Source of the DNA: Syntrophaceae bacterium UBA5744
Lineage (GTDB): Bacteria; Desulfobacterota; Syntrophia; Syntrophales; UBA2192
NCBI GenBank assembly: GCA_002419215.1
Contig: DIFQ01000072.1
Span: 16,119-37,500 of the forward strand
Direction: 5' to 3'
Length of the DNA: 21,382 bases
Shown here: piece by piece, positions 6,940 to 14,392 of the stretch
Layout of the letters: the number at the start of each line of letters is the position of its first letter
Numbering within the stretch: the first letter of the stretch is position 1
Translations under genes and position numbers: made by a program
Notes under the pieces: generated by a model
Told to the model about the DNA's origin: nothing
Database searches by the model: none
The model's input: the letters and a program-made list of their open reading frames with translations, nothing else

Positions 6940-7412
6940 GGCGCAACCCTCCCCATGTATCCGACGATGACGCCGCGGCTGATGATGGCTCCCGAGCCGT
7001 CCACGGCAAGGCCGATGAGAACGACCAGCAGGGTGACGATGAAAAGAAACTTCCGGTTTTCAGGCACCAGGAGGTCGTTCCGGTAGGCGATGACCGGCAG
7101 AAGAATGCTCAGGAACAGGAGCGCGAAGAAGACGTGCTCCTTCCACTCCATGAAAAACGTGTGCGCCCAGGACCATTGCCCCGCCCGGATGATGGCTCTT
7201 TCCGCGGGGTAATGGACAACGTACCACCATCCGCCGATGACGTAGGACAGGATCATGGACAGGGCCGTCCAGAGGCTCAGGCTCTTGATCCGGGGGATGT
7301 TCTTCTCGCTGACATTCAGTACGTACACGAGAAGCGCCACCGCCAGGATAATCCCCAGCACGCCGAACAGGACGTGCACCATGATGGAGATCTGGATTCC
7401 GAATGGCGACAT
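6936..7412 (-). CDS. Four-helix membrane protein of unknown function
   Basis: This 158-residue protein has four predicted membrane helices (about 8-32, 45-67, 90-110 and 120-140). Histidines lie in or near them: IMVHVLFG (helix 1), YVVHYPAER (end of helix 2), WSWAHTFFMEWKEHVFF (entering helix 3). The spacing resembles membrane proteins that bind b-type haem, but no known cytochrome b signature is complete. Function is unknown. AGAAGGAGG lies six bases before the ATG at 7412, an unusually good site. It is the first gene of a two-gene unit whose second gene overlaps it by ATGA. Upstream, 7413-7587 holds only short palindromes, for example CTTAGAGATTCTAAG. Confidence 0.8.
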   Translation of the reverse strand: MSPFGIQISIMVHVLFGVLGIILAVALLVYVLNVSEKNIPRIKSLSLWTALSMILSYVIGGWWYVVHYPAERAIIRAGQWSWAHTFFMEWKEHVFFALLFLSILLPVIAYRNDLLVPENRKFLFIVTLLVVLIGLAVDGSGAIISRGVIVGYMGRVAP

Positions 7413-7587
7413 GGATGTCCTCCTTCTGTTGTCTGTTGGATCAGGGAATAACAGATCAAGCTTCTATCTTGAATTAATATACAGAAGGCCCCCTTCTTGA
7501 GCCGTCGGGCAAAATCTGAATTGCAGGTAGAGATTTTCTTAGAGATTCTAAGGGATAGACTGAACCGAGGAAAGATCAGGGGGTTGA

Positions 7588-8487
7588 TCAGCCCTTCTCC
7601 GCGGGTTTCCTGCTCAACTGAAGCCCGACGATGGAGGCGATGACGAGGACGGCGCCCAGGATCTGCCACTCCTCCATCGTTTCCCCCAGCAGCAGCCAGG
7701 CGATGAACCCCGCCGTGATCGGCTCGAGGGTCGCCGTGATGCTGGCCCTCGTGGCGCCGATCCGCTTGATGCCCTCGTTGTAACAGATGAAGGCGAGCAC
7801 CGTGCCGAGGAAGCCAATGCCGAAAACACAGGACCACTGTACAAGACCCGACGGCCTCAGAAAGGCGGTCAGGGGCGGGTGCAGGATGTTCCAGGTCACG
7901 GAGGCAAACAGAAGCCCGTAAAAGACGACCGTCCAGGGAGGGTATCGCTTCATCCCGTACTCGCAGCGCACCGTGTACCACGCGAAGGTGACGGCCGAGG
8001 CAAGGGCCGATGCGAGGCCGACCCGGTTCATGGCCAGTAGATCGAGGTTGTAGCCCCCCACGACGAGGTAGCACCCGAAGAGCGATCCGGCCATGGCGGC
8101 GAAAACGACGGGCGCGAGCTTCACGCGCAGGAAGAGCATCGTGTACAGGGCGACAAAGAGCGGCGCCTGGTACTCGATCAGGATGGCCGCAGCCACCTGG
8201 ATCTTGCTGATGGCGAACAGGTAGGTGAACTGGACCGCCGCAAGACCGATGCCGAGCGTGACGAAATAGGGCAGGTCGCGCCGCTCCACGGCAAGCAGGG
8301 ATCGGTTCCGGAGCAGAAGCCAGCAGAAGATGATGCCCGTGGCCAGCGTCGTGCGCATCTGCACCAGCTCAAAGGCGGTGATGCCGCTGTTGAACAAGTA
8401 CTTGGCCGCCGTGCCCGACGAGGCCCAGAAGAGGGCCGCCAGGGCGGCGAGCAGATAGCCCGACCGGGAGATGTTCTGCTGCGTCAC
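7588..8487 (-). CDS. EamA/DMT-family transporter
   Basis: This 299-residue protein has about ten hydrophobic helices arranged as two EamA repeats, typical of the drug/metabolite transporter superfamily, which mostly exports small metabolites. Family features are FWASSGTAAKYLFNSG in the first helix region, AAILIEYQAPLFVALYTMLFL in the middle, and the second-repeat signature ATRASITATLEPITAGFIAW followed by LLGE. The start is GTG at 8487, with GAGGGG nine bases upstream overlapping the end of the nitroreductase gene. The 13-bp gap means the two genes form an operon. The neighbours suggest it may export the product of the adjacent acyltransferase and E1-like enzymes; substrate unknown. Confidence 0.9.
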   Translation of the reverse strand: MTQQNISRSGYLLAALAALFWASSGTAAKYLFNSGITAFELVQMRTTLATGIIFCWLLLRNRSLLAVERRDLPYFVTLGIGLAAVQFTYLFAISKIQVAAAILIEYQAPLFVALYTMLFLRVKLAPVVFAAMAGSLFGCYLVVGGYNLDLLAMNRVGLASALASAVTFAWYTVRCEYGMKRYPPWTVVFYGLLFASVTWNILHPPLTAFLRPSGLVQWSCVFGIGFLGTVLAFICYNEGIKRIGATRASITATLEPITAGFIAWLLLGETMEEWQILGAVLVIASIVGLQLSRKPAEKG

Positions 8488-8500
8488 GAATGCCTGCCCC

Positions 8501-9166
8501 TCAACGGACCCACTTCACGAAGTCTGTCAATGCGGCCCTCTGGCGCTCGAAGCGGTTGATGGGGGCTTCCGTCTCCGGGTACCCGAGGGCGGCCCCCATG
8601 ATGATCCGCCTGTCCCCGGGGATCGAGCCGTGCCTGCGCAGCAGGTCGGCGTAGTGGATGGAACTTGCCATGATGCAGGTCCCGAGCCCCCTGTCGTATG
8701 CGGCAAGCGTGAGGGTCTGCAGGAAAAGGCCCACATCCAGCATGGCGTACTCGACGAGGACGTCCCTGGGCACGGTGGCGACGAGCAGGCAGGGCGCGCC
8801 GAAGAGGGCGCCCATGTTCAGCTGATGCCGGTGGCGTCCCTCCTTGTCCTCCCGCTTGAGTCCCAGGGAGGTGACGACCGACTTGCCGACGTTCATGTAG
8901 CGCAGCTTCATCGGCTCCGGCCACTTCTCGGGCATGGGGACGTCGTTGCGAAGAGGCTCTCCGCCCGCCATGCTCGCGACATTCGCCTTCCGGAAGGCCT
9001 CCAGGGGCTCCCCCGTGATTACGTACAGCTCCCAGGGCTGGGTATTCCCCCACGATGGAGCCCAGCGTGCGATCTCGAGGAGTTCCTCGAGGACGTTCCC
9101 CGGGATGGGCTCGGGTCTGAATTTCCGGATGCTTCGTCTTCCCCTGACGGCGGCTTGCAGTTCCAT
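8501..9166 (-). CDS. Nitroreductase-family flavoprotein
   Basis: This 221-residue protein is of the NADH oxidase/nitroreductase superfamily, usually an FMN dimer. The FMN phosphate motif RRSIRKF is at 10-16 and the PSWGNTQPWE motif at 37-46. The typical late segments AMLDVGLFLQTLTLAAYDRGLGTCIMA and IMGAALGYPE are also present. The central region (about 85-125, PEKWPEPMKLRYMNVGKS) resembles the subgroup that contains oxygen-sensitive and dehydrogenase-like members. The ATG at 9166 is preferred over one 15 codons upstream because it has AAAGGA at the right distance and matches the family start. It leads an operon with the EamA transporter and is divergent from the FeeM-like gene. The substrate is unknown. 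Confidence 0.92.
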   Translation of the reverse strand: MELQAAVRGRRSIRKFRPEPIPGNVLEELLEIARWAPSWGNTQPWELYVITGEPLEAFRKANVASMAGGEPLRNDVPMPEKWPEPMKLRYMNVGKSVVTSLGLKREDKEGRHRHQLNMGALFGAPCLLVATVPRDVLVEYAMLDVGLFLQTLTLAAYDRGLGTCIMASSIHYADLLRRHGSIPGDRRIIMGAALGYPETEAPINRFERQRAALTDFVKWVR

Positions 9167-9271
9167 GGTCGGGTCCTTTCGAACTGGGGTTCGTCGAGAA
9201 AATTGCCCCATCGTACATGAAAATTGCCTTTGAGGATACCCTCGAAAAGAAGGGGAACGGGCAACGGCCTA

Positions 9272-9299
9272 TTGACAGAACGTGCTTCTTTCCCATAAC
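9272..9299 (+). promoter_or_regulatory. Sigma-70-type promoter for the FeeM-like gene
   Basis: A perfect -35 TTGACA (9272-9277) is followed 16 bp later by CATAAC (9294-9299), four of six matches to TATAAT. It lies about 20 bp before the start codon, leaving a very short leader with only a weak ribosome binding site (GTGAG). Confidence 0.55.
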
Positions 9300-9319
9300 G
9301 TAGAACCGATTGTGAGATC

Positions 9320-10153
9320 ATGAGCGACGAATTGAACGGCAATTTTGAATACCGCTTCGGGCCGGACGGGCAGTGGCGCATCCTCGTCGCCAACACGAGG
9401 GAGCTCCGGGAGAAGGCCTTCCGGCTTGTCTACGATGTCTATATCCGGGAGGGGTACGAGCTGCGCTTCGGGCGCGAGAGCGGCCTGTGGTGCACGATCC
9501 ACCACCTGCACCCCGGCACGGCGATCTTTCTGGCCGAGAAGGAAGGAAGGCTTGCGGGCTCGGTGACGGTGATGCCGGACTCGCGCCTCGGGCTGCCGAC
9601 GGACCGCATTTTTCCGGAACCGCTGGCCGATCTCCGGAAGGCCGGGCGCCGTCTCAGCGAAATCTCCTCTCTCGTCGTGACGGAGGAACCCGGGGGCATT
9701 CCCCCCGAGCTTGCCATGCACCTCTACCGGCTGGCCCACCTGGCGAGTCTCCACCTGTTGAAGAGCACCGACATCGTCGCCTCCGTCATGGCCCGCCACA
9801 GCGACTTCTACACGCGTTTTCTGCTGTTTGACGAGGTTTCCGATGCGCCCCGCCTGAGCCCGAAGACGGGCCAGCAGGTCTGCTACGTGCGGCTCAACCT
9901 CGAGACGATGAAGGAGCGCTACCGGGAGCGCTATGCCAGGGCTACGGGCAGGCGAAACCTCTTCCGCTGGTTTTTTCAGAACGAGGGCGAGCCGGACATG
10001 ATCGATTGGCTGCGCCGCAGCCGGTCGCCCATGCCGACGGAGGATTTGTATTACTTCGGCGCGAATAGGACGAACATCCTGGCCAAGGCCGGCCATGACG
10101 TGATCGCCATCCTCGAGGAGGAGTACCGGCTGGCGGGGGCCGCCGGGATTTGA
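9320..10153 (+). CDS. FeeM-like N-acyl amino acid synthase (GNAT/AHL-synthase fold)
   Basis: This 277-residue protein resembles the FeeM family, which joins a fatty acyl group from acyl-ACP to an amino acid, and the related PEP-CTERM-associated acyltransferases. The hallmark pattern is present: REKAFRLVYDVYIREGYEL (30-48), AEKEGRLAGSVTVMPDSRLG (72-91), LPTDRIFPEPLADLR (92-106) and GRRLSEISSLVV (109-120). A long C-terminal extension (about 200-277) is rich in Arg and aromatic residues. The start at 9320 lies close behind a TTGACA promoter, and the leader is only about 15 nt. The next gene on the strand encodes an E1-like enzyme, and a nitroreductase is divergent, suggesting a joint pathway. 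Acyl donor and acceptor cannot be inferred. Confidence 0.82.
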   Translation: MSDELNGNFEYRFGPDGQWRILVANTRELREKAFRLVYDVYIREGYELRFGRESGLWCTIHHLHPGTAIFLAEKEGRLAGSVTVMPDSRLGLPTDRIFPEPLADLRKAGRRLSEISSLVVTEEPGGIPPELAMHLYRLAHLASLHLLKSTDIVASVMARHSDFYTRFLLFDEVSDAPRLSPKTGQQVCYVRLNLETMKERYRERYARATGRRNLFRWFFQNEGEPDMIDWLRRSRSPMPTEDLYYFGANRTNILAKAGHDVIAILEEEYRLAGAAGI

Positions 10154-10212
10154 TCGCACGGCAGCCTCGGGGGGCGGCGGAACGGGAAGGGCGCTTCCCT
10201 GTCGAAGCCCGT

Positions 10213-10246
10213 GAAGAGCGGAAGAGCAGAAGCGAGGAAGAGCGGA
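10213..10246. repeat. GAAGAGC element, copy 4 (left arm only)
   Basis: GAAGAGCGGAAGAGCAGAAG followed by CGAGGAAGAGCGGA corresponds to the left arm of the full elements. No right arm follows. It lies in the 137-bp gap between the FeeM-like and ThiF-like genes. Confidence 0.65.
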
Positions 10247-10290
10247 AATAAGGGAAAGGGGAGTCGGGATCCCACAGGGGATGCGGAATC

Positions 10291-11217
10291 ATGTGGAAAG
10301 AACTCGTCGACAGGCAGAAGGGAATCGTCAATTTCACCGATGAGCTCACTGAAGCGATCGGGCGGACACGGGTTCTCGTGGCAGGGGCCGGGGGAAACGG
10401 AGCCGTGCTCGACTTTCTGGTCCGGACGGGCTTCCAGCGCTTCGTCGTCATCGACTTCGACGTCGTCGAGGCGAGCAACCTCAACCGTCTGCCCTTCCTG
10501 CCGGATTCCGTCGGGAAGACGAAACCCGGGGCCTGGAAGGAATACCTGCAGCAACTCAACCCCGACTGCGACGTGACGGCCCACTGCCGCAGGGTCACGA
10601 AAGACGACGAGGCCTGGCTTGCGGAGGTCATCTCGGGGGTGGATATCGTGGCCCTGGGGATGACGGACATCGAGGCCAATTTCCTGGTTCCCCGCATCTG
10701 CCACCGTCTTCGCAAGCGCATGGTCGTGGGCCCCGGCACGTCGAACTGCTGGGCCGTGAGCACTTTCACCCACGAGGGGAAGGTGTCGCTCGAGAGCGTG
10801 GGTCGTTTCGGGACGGAGGGCACCGATGCCCGCAAGATCGACTACAAGGCCATCCTGCCGAAGTTCATGCGGATCTACATGTTTCCGGGGCGCGTCGAGA
10901 GGCTTTACCCGGAGACGCTGCAGAAGGTGCAGCGCGGCGAAATCCCCCCGCGCAACAGCAAGATATTCGTCTCCATGGTCAATGCCGCCGCCTGCTGGGA
11001 GATCGTGAAAAACACCGCCGTGATGAACGGCATTCCCCTTCAGAACACGAGCGTCATCGAGTTTCCCGTCGTGCAGGTCTTCGACCCCTTCCGGGGGAGC
11101 GCCTACTACTACGATGCCGCAAAAGACCGGATCGGCATCCCGAACTGGTTGACGGGCAAGATCCGATGGCATCGCCTCAACGGGAACGCAGCCGGTGACC
11201 GGGGCGCATCCCGATGA
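10291..11217 (+). CDS. ThiF/MoeB/HesA-family E1-like adenylating enzyme
   Basis: This 308-residue protein has the ATP-binding Rossmann core of E1-like enzymes, which adenylate a C-terminal carboxylate, usually of a small ubiquitin-like or sulfur-carrier protein. The nucleotide loop is GAGGNGAVLDFL (32-43). The acidic strand and arginine finger are in DFDVVEASNLNR (55-66), conserved lysines in VGKTKPGAW (74-82), and the metal-site aspartate in GMTDIEAN (123-130). It lacks the CxxC zinc pairs of MoeB and ThiF and has no nearby ThiS or MoaD partner. The C-terminal 130 residues do not match a domain I know. The start ATG follows AGGGGATGCGG. It is downstream of the FeeM-like gene and flanked by two GAAGAGC repeats. 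Confidence 0.88.
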   Translation: MWKELVDRQKGIVNFTDELTEAIGRTRVLVAGAGGNGAVLDFLVRTGFQRFVVIDFDVVEASNLNRLPFLPDSVGKTKPGAWKEYLQQLNPDCDVTAHCRRVTKDDEAWLAEVISGVDIVALGMTDIEANFLVPRICHRLRKRMVVGPGTSNCWAVSTFTHEGKVSLESVGRFGTEGTDARKIDYKAILPKFMRIYMFPGRVERLYPETLQKVQRGEIPPRNSKIFVSMVNAAACWEIVKNTAVMNGIPLQNTSVIEFPVVQVFDPFRGSAYYYDAAKDRIGIPNWLTGKIRWHRLNGNAAGDRGASR

Positions 11218-11251
11218 ATGCCTTGAGCTTGTCTTCGGGCATCAAGACTGC

Positions 11252-11346
11252 GAAGATCGGAAGAGCAGAAGTGAGGAAGAGCGGATCAGATAAGAAAAGA
11301 ATTTTGTCTCCGCTCCGATCTTTTGCTCTTCATAACTTCCTGACTT
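11252..11346. repeat. GAAGAGC inverted-repeat element, copy 5
   Basis: This is the best complete copy. The left arm (11252-11285) begins GAAGATCGGAAGAGCAGAAG. The right arm (11308-11346) contains TCCGCTCCGATCTTTTGCTC and then AACTTCCTGACTTC. The 22-bp centre is AT-rich. It lies between the E1-like gene and the sugar-acid kinase-like gene, downstream of the former. Confidence 0.8.
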
Positions 11347-11383
11347 CGTTCACGCATAGCTGCGACGTGCAAGGCGGATCTGC

Positions 11384-12787
11384 ATGCGACTGCATTACCG
11401 CGAGACGATCGACAGGCTTCCTCCCCCGTGGAAGGAAGACCTCCTTCCAGCGATTCGCGAGGCCTTCGCGAGGGCACGCGCGACGCTCATCGTGATGGAC
11501 GACGATCCGACGGGCTGCCAGACGGTCCATGATATCCCGATCCTGACGGCCTGGCCCGTCGAGGCCCTGAGGGCCGAGTTCGGGCGCAGCCCCGTCTTCT
11601 TCATCCTCACCAATTCCAGGAGCCTGCCCGTGCGGGAGGCGATCGACCTGGACCGGGAGGTTGCCCGCAACATCGTGAAGGCCGCCTCACTGGAGGGCCG
11701 GCGTTTCATGGTCATCAGCCGCAGCGACTCGACCCTGCGCGGCCACTTCCGGGCCGAGATCGAAACCCTCACCGTGGAATTCGGATGGCAAAATGCAGTG
11801 AAACTCTGCATCCCTGCATTTTTCGAGGGGGGACGATTCACGATCGATGACGTCCACTACGTGAAAGAAGGCGACGAGCTGGTCCCGGCCGCCGAAACCC
11901 CCTATGCGAAGGACCCCTCCTTCGGGTTTGCCTCGTCGAATCTGATAGATTACATCTGCGAGAAAATGGGCGGCGCCGTCGCCCGCGAGGACGTCTGCTC
12001 CATCTCCCTGCAGGACATCCGCAGGGGAGGGCCGGAGGCGGTTGGGGAAAAACTTGCGGGGTGCAGCGACGGCAGCTTCTGCGTCGTCAACGCCTGCGAG
12101 CGAAGCGATATGGACGTCGTGGCCCTGGCCGTCTTTCGGGCCATGGAAACGGGAAAGCGGTTCCTGTTCCGGACCGCTGCGGCCATCATTCCCGCGCTCT
12201 TCGGACTGGCGCCGCGCGCGCTGCTGGGCGCGGGGGAGTTCCCTCCGCCGCAAAAAGGCTGCGGCCTCATCGTCGTGGGCTCCTTTGTCCCCATGTCGTC
12301 GCGCCAGCTTGCACATCTGCTCAAGCACGGCGGTGTTCACGGCGTCGAGCTGGGCGTCAGGCGCCTGCTCTCCGGGGACGGGAAGTTCGAGATCGAACGG
12401 GTGATGGACGAGACGAACCGTTCGACGGGTGCCCGTCGAGACACGGTGATCTTCACGAGCCGCGACCTGGTGACGGGGGCCACGGCCGAGGAAAGCATCC
12501 GGATCCAGGCTGACGTGGCAGCCGCCCTCATCACGATTGTGCGGGGGATCCGGGCTGCGCCGCGCTACGTCCTGGCCAAGGGGGGCATTACATCCAACGA
12601 CGTCGCGGCGAAAGCCCTGGGCGTGAAGAGGGCCGTCGTCGCGGGGCAGATCATTCCCGGCGTCCCCGTCTGGCGCCTGGGCGAAGATTCGCGGTTTCCG
12701 GGCATGAGCTACATCGTCTTCCCGGGAAACGTGGGGACGGAGACCTCGATGACCGACGTGGTCCAGGCCCTGAGAACAGGGGCATAA
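11384..12787 (+). CDS. Four-carbon acid sugar kinase family protein (DUF1537/OtnK-like)
   Basis: This 467-residue protein belongs to the two-domain family that phosphorylates four-carbon sugar acids such as 3-oxo-tetronate, D-threonate or D-erythronate. The N-terminal domain shows DDDPTGCQTV (39-48), FILTNSRSL (73-81) and SRSDSTLRGHF (112-122). The nucleotide-binding C-terminal domain shows LAKGGITSND, then a GVPVW segment and YIVFPGNVG near the end. All characteristic segments are present and the length is normal. No partner aldolase, isomerase or dehydrogenase (otnC/otnI, pdxA2) is seen here, so the physiological substrate is open. The Shine-Dalgarno (AAGGCGGA) is moderate. It is followed 12 bp later by the HNH gene. 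Confidence 0.92.
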   Translation: MRLHYRETIDRLPPPWKEDLLPAIREAFARARATLIVMDDDPTGCQTVHDIPILTAWPVEALRAEFGRSPVFFILTNSRSLPVREAIDLDREVARNIVKAASLEGRRFMVISRSDSTLRGHFRAEIETLTVEFGWQNAVKLCIPAFFEGGRFTIDDVHYVKEGDELVPAAETPYAKDPSFGFASSNLIDYICEKMGGAVAREDVCSISLQDIRRGGPEAVGEKLAGCSDGSFCVVNACERSDMDVVALAVFRAMETGKRFLFRTAAAIIPALFGLAPRALLGAGEFPPPQKGCGLIVVGSFVPMSSRQLAHLLKHGGVHGVELGVRRLLSGDGKFEIERVMDETNRSTGARRDTVIFTSRDLVTGATAEESIRIQADVAAALITIVRGIRAAPRYVLAKGGITSNDVAAKALGVKRAVVAGQIIPGVPVWRLGEDSRFPGMSYIVFPGNVGTETSMTDVVQALRTGA

Positions 12788-12799
12788 ACCCCGACCGCC

Positions 12800-13099
12800 A
12801 TGAAAGTACGCGCTACGCAAGACAGCGAGCCCTGTCCCCTGTGCGGGAGGCCGATTGTCGAGGGCCCGGGCGCCGACCGGCATCACTGGCTGCCGAAATC
12901 GAGGGGCGGCCGGGCTTCCGAGGCCATCCACGTCATCTGCCACCGCAAGCTCCACAGCGTGTTCACGCCGAAAGAACTCGCCGCCGATTACGGCACACCC
13001 GAAGCGGTCCGGGCCCACCCCGAGATCGCCAAGTTCATCCGCTGGATCCGTCGCAAGCCCCCCGGGTACATCGACCGGCACGACAAGCCCAAAAAATAG
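12800..13099 (+). CDS. Small HNH-type protein
   Basis: This is a 99-residue protein with a zinc-finger-like HNH core: CPLCGR (12-17), DRHHWLPKSRGG (26-37) and ICHRKLHSVF (46-55). The first HH dyad fits the catalytic histidine and the last histidine the metal ligand, so the fold is clear. The middle asparagine position is not obvious, so nuclease activity is uncertain. Free-standing small HNH proteins of this type are common in Proteobacteria and largely uncharacterised. The Shine-Dalgarno is poor and the gene begins 12 bp after the kinase-like stop, so it is probably translated from the same mRNA. Confidence 0.8.
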   Translation: MKVRATQDSEPCPLCGRPIVEGPGADRHHWLPKSRGGRASEAIHVICHRKLHSVFTPKELAADYGTPEAVRAHPEIAKFIRWIRRKPPGYIDRHDKPKK

Positions 13100-13139
13100 A
13101 GGACTGCCTTGACGCTGCGTCTATTTCCATTTTCGTGAT

Positions 13140-13160
13140 CCCCCTCTCGGCGGGAGGGGG
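13140..13160 (+). terminator. Hairpin downstream of the HNH gene
   Basis: CCCCCTC (13140-13146) pairs perfectly with GAGGGGG (13154-13160) around a seven-base loop. The T-run CTTTTATATT comes about 12 bases later, so it is an imperfect intrinsic terminator; it may instead be a relic of the CCCTCTCCC repeat family. Confidence 0.35.
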
Positions 13161-13271
13161 CGCCCGTGTCGCCTTTTATATTGTCCATTCGGCGGCAAAG
13201 TGTTAACGTGAGGCCGGATAGTCGAAATCCGGACACAAGCGATGGGTACCCGTCGAGGAAATGGGAAGATC

Positions 13272-13457
13272 ATGGAAATGAAGAAATGGAAGGACACGGC
13301 AGGACACAAATTGGGATGCCCGTACATCGGGATCACGCTCGTTGGCACGGCTGAAGAGATGGCCAGGCATCACTCGGGATATTGTCCCGGCTGCAATGTC
13401 CGGGTCAAATGGGAAGAGAAAAAGCAGGAACCGGAAAACGCCGTCGGCCAGTCATGA
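13272..13457 (+). CDS. Small cysteine-containing protein of unknown function
   Basis: The ATG at 13272 opens a 61-residue reading frame with LGCPYIGITLVGTAEEM and then HHSGYCPGCNVRVKWEEK. The CPGC pair, with a cysteine about 30 residues earlier and two histidines just before, looks like a small zinc-binding module. GGAAG lies close upstream. The frame can be extended ten codons to 13242 without improving the signal. I do not recognise a family. It stands alone between the HNH gene and a repeat. Confidence 0.5.
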   Translation: MEMKKWKDTAGHKLGCPYIGITLVGTAEEMARHHSGYCPGCNVRVKWEEKKQEPENAVGQS

Positions 13458-13572
13458 CCGGGGGCGACTCGGAACAATCCATACCCTGATCTCCCTCTTG
13501 AGAACCCTCCCTTTCAGACTTCCTCACCCCTCCGAGAGAGAGCCCTTCGACGGGCCCTTCGGCTGGCTCAGG

Positions 13573-13627
13573 GTCGTGAGCCTGTCGAACGACTCAGGGC
13601 CGTGAGTCGATTCGACAGGCTCACGAC
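13573..13627. repeat. TTCGACAGGCTCACGAC inverted repeat
   Basis: GTCGTGAGCCTGTCGAA (13573-13589) and TTCGACAGGCTCACGAC (13611-13627) are perfect 17-bp inverse copies. A related degenerate copy lies just to the left (CCTTCGACGGGCCCTTCGG and GGCTCAGGG). I recall this sequence as a dispersed repeat in many GC-rich bacterial genomes. It abuts the stop of the adhesin E-like gene and may also act as its transcription terminator. Confidence 0.75.
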
Positions 13628-13634
13628 ACAATCC

Positions 13635-14066
13635 CTACTTGCACACCTGTTGAAAGAGCCGTTCATGCAGGGTGCCAGGGGCAAGATCCCTCCACGGGGA
13701 ACCCCCTGCCGGGCTTCCCGCGACGCGCTTACCGTCGATATCGTAAATCACCATGGAGAGACTTCTTGCTTTGGCCCCGGTGCAATTGAATTCGCTCACC
13801 GTGATGACATGGTCAAGCGTCTGTCCCTTGTACTCCCCGGTTCCGCGGAGAAACTTTTCCTTGCTCCGTTTCCCATTCTCACTGAAGACGGTCTTTTCCC
13901 GCACGCTCACCGACGTGTTCGTTTTCTTCACGGAGTCCTTGTCGTAATAATGGGTCCCTTCCGCCGTTGCGGCAAAGTAGATCCACTCCGCCCCCCACGC
14001 GTTGCACAGGGATCCGGCAATCAGGATGACAGCCGTAATGATCCCGAATAACCGCATGACTCTCAT
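13635..14066 (-). CDS. Secreted surface-adhesin E-like protein
   Basis: This 143-residue exported protein has a Sec signal peptide (about 1-25, cleaved after NAWGA). The mature part fits the small surface-adhesin protein E-like family. It has YYDKDSVKKTNTSVSVREKT in the first half, then a conserved cysteine in EFNCTG, the SMVIYDIDGKRV strand, and WRDLAPGTLHERLFQQVCK at the end, where the final cysteine probably pairs with the first. In this family the biological role is mostly unknown; Haemophilus protein E is an adhesin, but that function cannot be transferred. GGGGGG lies eight bases before the ATG at 14066. Monocistronic and divergent from the selenoprotein gene. Confidence 0.7.
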   Translation of the reverse strand: MRVMRLFGIITAVILIAGSLCNAWGAEWIYFAATAEGTHYYDKDSVKKTNTSVSVREKTVFSENGKRSKEKFLRGTGEYKGQTLDHVITVSEFNCTGAKARSLSMVIYDIDGKRVAGSPAGGSPWRDLAPGTLHERLFQQVCK

Positions 14067-14392
14067 GATGCCCCCCTTTTTGATTCACGATTCATTCCTG
14101 TCTTACCGGATACGATATACCGTTTCCGGGGGCAAAAAACAAGGTGCCAGGCAGTTTCCTGCCCCCTGCGTATGGCGGGCGATCCGGGCCCCCTTCGCTC
14201 ATCCATTGTCTTAGAGAACGTAAGCCTTTTTGATGTGTCGGTTCGGCGTTCCTCCGATGGTCAATGGTTCCAATTTTCAATAGGCTGATGGGACAAGGCG
14301 GTTGATCGATCCCGGCAGACTCCACCCATGACTCTTACACCCGGAAGTGAGATCCATGGATGTTGTGAAATATCCGGAAAGGAGGTGTCCAA
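14067..14392. other. 326-bp divergent intergenic region
   Basis: This region must hold the promoters for the adhesin-like gene (minus) and the rhodanese (plus). I see no convincing -35/-10 pair, RNA gene or repeat. A short reading frame opens at 14356, but it runs through the rhodanese ribosome binding site and has no support. Confidence 0.4.

Noticed and set aside
11687..13081. Minus-strand frame of 464 codons across the kinase-like and HNH genes
   Set aside because: It is the antisense of two well-supported genes and has no family resemblance.
13490..13640. CRISPR array or phage att site
   Set aside because: The repeats are inverted rather than direct, with no regular spacers; they fit the dispersed TTCGACAGGCTCACGAC family.
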